Source of the DNA: an uncultured Eubacteriales bacterium
Lineage (GTDB): Bacteria > Bacillota > Clostridia > Oscillospirales > Oscillospiraceae
NCBI GenBank assembly: GCA_900554625.1
Contig: USHP01000100.1
Span: 1 to 7,020 of the forward strand
Reading direction: 5' to 3'
DNA length: 7,020 bases
Shown: positions 4,461-7,020 of the stretch, piece by piece
Layout: the number at the start of each line of letters is the position of its first letter
Position numbering within the stretch: position 1 is the stretch's first letter
The notes under the pieces: model-generated
Told to the model about the DNA's origin: nothing
What the model saw: the letters and a program-made list of their open reading frames with translations, nothing else
The model's database searches: none
Made by a program: the position numbers and the translations under genes

Positions 4461-5732
4461 TTAGTTAGTTTTGTTGGGTGTTCTGGCATTGGTACGGCCC
4501 TCGGGCTTGATCTCGCCCACCGCCAGCAAAGACCGCTTGGTCAGGTTGGGTCCGATCAGTTCATACACCAGCACGCTGAACAGAACCACATTCCGGGCCA
4601 GGGCGCCATCGGGCAGCGTAGCCGCTGTCATTGCCATGCCCAGTGCCACACCGGCCTGAGGCAGCAGGGTGATGCCCAGATGATCCGTAATGGGCTTGGG
4701 CTGCCGGGTCAGGCGGCAGCTCAGTGCTGCGCCGTAGTGCTTACCGGCAGACCGGGCCAGAATGTAGGTCACACCCACCAGCAGGGTAACCGGCTGAGCC
4801 AGCACATTCAGATCCAGCTCCGCACCGGAGATCACGAAGAACAGCACGTTCAGGGGCATGGTCCAGCCATCCACACGGTTCATCAGTTCTTCGGAAGTGT
4901 CGCAGATGTTGCAGAAAATGGTGCCGGTCATCATACACACCAGCAGCAGAGAGAAGCCCAGATGAATCCCGCCGATATCAAACTCCAGCATGGACAATCC
5001 CACGGTCAGCATCACAAAGGCAACGGAGATGCTCATACGCTTGCTGCGGGAGTGGAAGAACTGCTCCACCCAGTTCATCAGCCAGCCCATGGCGCTGCCC
5101 AGAAGCAGGGATGCCACAATCTCCAGAATCGGCTCCACCACCACAGCCAGCACGCTGACCTGTCCGCTGGACAGAGCGGTAGCAATGCCGAAGGAGGCAG
5201 AGAACAGCACCAGACCTACTGCATCGTCAATGGCAACCACCAGCATCAGCAGCCGGGTCATGGGGCCGTCGGCCTTGTACTGGCGCACCACCATCAGCGT
5301 GGCAGCAGGGGCGGTAGCCGAGGCGATGGCACCCAGGGTAATGGCACAGGGGCTGGAAATCAGCTGCGGGAAAAGCAGGTGCATGGCAACCAGCACAATA
5401 TCTACCAGCAGCGCGGTAATCACAGCCTGCAAAATACCAATGGTAATGGCTTTGGCACCGGTGGCCTTCAGCTGGCTCAGCCGGAACTCATTGCCGATGG
5501 TGAAGGCGATGAAGCCCAGAGCCGTCTGGGTCACAATGCCCATGGTTTCCACCTGCTCCAGTGTGTTGAAGCCAAAGCCGCTGATCTTCAGCGCACCCAG
5601 GCAGAACGGTCCCAGAATCAGGCCCGCCACCAGATAGGCCGTAACGGCAGGCAGGTTAATTAACTTGGTCAAACGAGAAAGCATCAGGCCGCCAACCAAG
5701 GCAACGGCCAGGCTGATCAGATAAATTTCCAA
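4461..5732 (-). CDS. cation:proton antiporter, CPA2 family
   Basis: This 423-residue membrane protein has about 12-13 hydrophobic segments and the CPA2 (Kef/NapA-like) fold signature. PAVTAYLVAGLILGP is at 29-43 and GFIAFTIGNEFRL at 73-85. ATAPAAT (139-145) is the discontinuous TM4 region. An Asp-Asp pair (169-170, in AIDDAVG) corresponds to the ion-binding acidic residues of TM5 seen in electrogenic Na+/H+ antiporters. A second conserved block is at PLNVLFFVISGAELD. It probably exchanges Na+ or K+ for H+ across the cytoplasmic membrane. No RCK/TrkA nucleotide-binding domain is attached, so it is not a full KefB/KefC. The start is a TTG at 5732, chosen because AGGGGG lies 7 bases before it; the frame runs up to 5825 but those codons overlap the promoter. 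No clear terminator follows its stop before the DUF1576 promoter. Confidence 0.88.
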   Translation of the reverse strand: MEIYLISLAVALVGGLMLSRLTKLINLPAVTAYLVAGLILGPFCLGALKISGFGFNTLEQVETMGIVTQTALGFIAFTIGNEFRLSQLKATGAKAITIGILQAVITALLVDIVLVAMHLLFPQLISSPCAITLGAIASATAPAATLMVVRQYKADGPMTRLLMLVVAIDDAVGLVLFSASFGIATALSSGQVSVLAVVVEPILEIVASLLLGSAMGWLMNWVEQFFHSRSKRMSISVAFVMLTVGLSMLEFDIGGIHLGFSLLLVCMMTGTIFCNICDTSEELMNRVDGWTMPLNVLFFVISGAELDLNVLAQPVTLLVGVTYILARSAGKHYGAALSCRLTRQPKPITDHLGITLLPQAGVALGMAMTAATLPDGALARNVVLFSVLVYELIGPNLTKRSLLAVGEIKPEGRTNARTPNKTN

Positions 5733-5769
5733 AGTGATTCCCCCTGATTTAGATTTGCGATTGCCGCAA

Positions 5770-5783
5770 TGGAAACGCTTCCA
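5770..5783. promoter_or_regulatory. cre-like operator at the antiporter promoter
   Basis: TGGAAACGCTTCCA is a near-perfect 14-bp palindrome with a central CG. With the A at 5769 it satisfies the degenerate catabolite-responsive-element pattern WTGNAANCGNWNNCW. It lies about 7-20 bases downstream of the predicted antiporter start, a position from which a LacI/GalR-type regulator such as CcpA would repress. A single site of this degeneracy can occur by chance. Confidence 0.5.
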
Positions 5784-5796
5784 CTCCGACTGGCAC

Positions 5797-5825
5797 ATGA
5801 TACCACCATTTAACCTTCGCCGCAA
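5797..5825 (-). promoter_or_regulatory. probable promoter of the antiporter gene
   Basis: On the minus strand TTGCGG (5825-5820), 17 bases and TATCAT (5802-5797) give a start near 5790 and a leader of about 58 bases. The -35 box is only half consensus, and the cre-like site lies directly downstream. Confidence 0.6.
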
Positions 5826-5838
5826 GATTTATTCCCGC

Positions 5839-5869
5839 CAAAGTTTTTTGGAAATACAAAAAAACTTTG
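5839..5869. repeat. perfect 11-bp AT-rich inverted repeat in the divergent intergenic region
   Basis: CAAAGTTTTTT (5839-5849) and AAAAAACTTTG (5859-5869) are exact reverse complements around a 9-base spacer. No T-tract follows on either strand, so it is not a normal terminator. It lies 14 bases upstream of the antiporter -35 box and about 85 bases before the DUF362 -35 box. An operator or a bent-DNA element is possible. Confidence 0.6.
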
Positions 5870-5954
5870 TGCAATTTACAAAATGATCCTCCTATATTAT
5901 TGTGCATTCCAACGAATGATGTTCCTTTTCCTGTTTCATATTCTTCTGTGCTTC

Positions 5955-5983
5955 TTGACTTTCGGGCCAATAGCAAGTAAACT
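5955..5983 (+). promoter_or_regulatory. sigma-A promoter of the DUF362 gene
   Basis: TTGACT (5955-5960), a 17-base spacer and TAAACT (5978-5983) put the start near 5990. The leader is only about 24 bases and ends in a near-perfect Shine-Dalgarno AGGAGGT (6000-6006), 7 bases before the ATG, which suggests strong, unregulated translation. Confidence 0.75.
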
Positions 5984-6013
5984 GAAAGCAAATTCTGACA
6001 GGAGGTAACCTCA

Positions 6014-7020
6014 ATGGCATCCAAAGTTTATTTTACCGATTTCTGCACCGGCACATCCGAAACACTGCCTCAGAAACTGGCCCGTCTGTGCCTGAGCGCC
6101 GGCATGGATCAGATCGACTTCAAGGACAAATTTGTTGCCATTAAGATTCACTTTGGTGAACTGGGCAACATGGCCCACCTGCGTTCCGGCTACGCCCGGG
6201 TCATCGTGGATCTGGTAAAGGATCTGGGCGGCAAGCCTTTCCTCACCGATGCCAACACCATGTATGTCGGCTCTCGGAAAAATGCCCTGGATCACCTGGA
6301 AACTGCTTACCTTAACGGCTTTACCCCCTACTCCACCGGCTGCCATATCCTCATTGCCGACGGTCTGAAGGGCACCGACGATGTAGACGTGCCTGTGGTG
6401 GGCGGCGAGTATGTGAAAACGGCAAAAATCGGCCGGGCCATTATGGATGCCGACATTGTCATCTCCCTGAATCACTTCAAGGGCCATGAAGAAGCCGGTT
6501 TCGGCGGTGCTATGAAGAATCTGGGTATGGGCTGTGGCTCCAACGCCGGCAAGCGGGAGATGCACTCCGAAGGCCGTCCCGAAGTGGACCCGGAAAAGTG
6601 TATCGGCTGCGGCACCTGCGCCAAGTACTGTGCCCACGACGGCCCCCAAATGGAAAACGGCATCATGCACATCGACTGGACCAAGTGTATGGGCTGCGGC
6701 CGGTGCATTGACGTATGCCCGGTGAAGGCCATTTCCCCCGCCTATGCCCAGTCCGCCACCATCCTCAACTGCAAGATTGCCGAGTACACCAAAGCCGTAT
6801 TGGACGGACGTCCCCACTTCCATGTGAGCCTGGTTCGGGATGTCAGCCCCTACTGCGACTGCCATGCGGAAAACGACATTCCCATTGTTCCGGATGTGGG
6901 CATGTTTGCCTCCTTCGACCCGGTTGCACTGGATCTGGCCTGTGCCGAAGCGGTAAACGCCCAGAGCATCATGCCCAACTCCAAGCTGGATAAGGCAAAT
7001 CGTCCCGATCTGGACAATCT
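6014..7020 (+). CDS. DUF362 domain protein with two [4Fe-4S] ferredoxin motifs (3' truncated)
   Basis: The ATG at 6014 follows AGGAGGT, and the frame stays open to the right edge, giving at least 335 residues; little of the usual ~370-residue family length should be missing. The N-terminal part has the DUF362 pattern: VAIKIHFGELGN near 42, then FLTDANTMYVGSRKNALDHLETAYLNGF, and ADIVISLNHFKGHEEAGFGGAMKNLGMGC. Two ferredoxin motifs follow: Cys196-x2-Cys199-x2-Cys202-x3-Cys206 and Cys225-x2-Cys228-x2-Cys231-x3-Cys235-Pro. The fourth Cys of the first motif is followed by Ala instead of the usual Pro. The C-terminal part has YCDCHAENDIPIVPD and ASFDPVALDLACAEAVN, also typical of DUF362. The protein is probably a cytosolic iron-sulfur electron carrier or oxidoreductase subunit of anaerobes; its reaction is unknown. 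No signal peptide is seen. It is transcribed alone, divergently from the antiporter. Confidence 0.9.
   Translation, partial: MASKVYFTDFCTGTSETLPQKLARLCLSAGMDQIDFKDKFVAIKIHFGELGNMAHLRSGYARVIVDLVKDLGGKPFLTDANTMYVGSRKNALDHLETAYLNGFTPYSTGCHILIADGLKGTDDVDVPVVGGEYVKTAKIGRAIMDADIVISLNHFKGHEEAGFGGAMKNLGMGCGSNAGKREMHSEGRPEVDPEKCIGCGTCAKYCAHDGPQMENGIMHIDWTKCMGCGRCIDVCPVKAISPAYAQSATILNCKIAEYTKAVLDGRPHFHVSLVRDVSPYCDCHAENDIPIVPDVGMFASFDPVALDLACAEAVNAQSIMPNSKLDKANRPDLDN

Noticed and set aside
4425..5663. 412-codon open frame on the plus strand opposite the antiporter
   Set aside because: The product is again His/Gln/Gly-rich without any recognisable domain, and it lies antisense to a clear CPA2 antiporter.
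5916..6008. 30-residue hydrophobic plus-strand frame starting with two ATG codons and ending in the DUF362 ribosome binding site
   Set aside because: The termination inside the Shine-Dalgarno sequence is suggestive of coupling, but there is no ribosome binding site for it and the DUF362 promoter lies inside it, so the main transcript would not contain its start.
5749..6024. 91-codon minus-strand frame in the divergent intergenic region
   Set aside because: It overlaps the start of the DUF362 gene, the AT-rich dyad and the antiporter promoter, and has no convincing start site.
6011..6865. 284-codon minus-strand frame opposite the DUF362 gene
   Set aside because: The plus frame has two intact ferredoxin motifs and a perfect ribosome binding site. 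The minus product is Gly/Val/His-rich shadow sequence.

Overview
The window looks like chromosomal DNA from a strictly anaerobic, moderately GC-rich member of the Clostridia, probably Oscillospiraceae-like. The evidence is a TM1266-type [FeFe]-hydrogenase-associated regulator, an ECF vitamin-transporter S component, a DUF362/ferredoxin protein, strong GGAGG-type ribosome binding sites and Firmicute-style promoters and intrinsic terminators. The family level is an inference. No IS element, phage gene or CRISPR array is visible.

Layout. Bases 2-529 hold the 3' end of a HAD-superfamily hydrolase on the plus strand. Its last codons carry the promoter of a three-tRNA operon (Gly-TCC, Arg-TCT, His-GTG; 580-833), which ends in a strong terminator. 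A convergent terminator (884-910) marks the strand switch. From about 917 to 5732 everything reads on the minus strand, as three or four transcription units. In order of transcription these are: a CPA2-type cation:proton antiporter (5732-4461); a DUF1576 membrane protein (4220-2886) followed by trimeric purine-nucleoside phosphorylase punA (2816-1998); and a TM1266-family regulator (1744-1481) followed by an ECF S component (1462-917). From 6014 a DUF362 protein with two ferredoxin-type 4Fe-4S motifs reads off the right edge on the plus strand, divergent from the antiporter.

The most interesting part is the leader of the DUF1576 gene. It has a consensus promoter (TTGACA-17-TACAAT), then an RNA that fits the ZTP (pfl) riboswitch: a P1 helix, the ACTGACGG and GGGGA segments, and a TGCC...GGGC hairpin whose CCGTC loop can pair with the upstream GACGG. 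A terminator follows, and its 5' arm reuses the 3' strand of that hairpin. This is the usual architecture of a ZTP-activated switch. ZTP riboswitches respond to ZTP/ZMP, which build up when 10-formyl-tetrahydrofolate limits purine synthesis. Here the switch stands in front of an uncharacterised, internally duplicated membrane protein and a purine-salvage enzyme. The inference is that DUF1576 here imports a purine or folate-related compound and works with PunA in salvage.

A second attenuator-like leader precedes the TM1266-ECF pair (promoter 1910-1882, terminator 1791-1756 directly before the ribosome binding site). It matches no riboswitch class that I recognise. The antiporter/DUF362 divergent region contains a cre-like operator just downstream of the antiporter promoter and a perfect 11-bp AT-rich inverted repeat.
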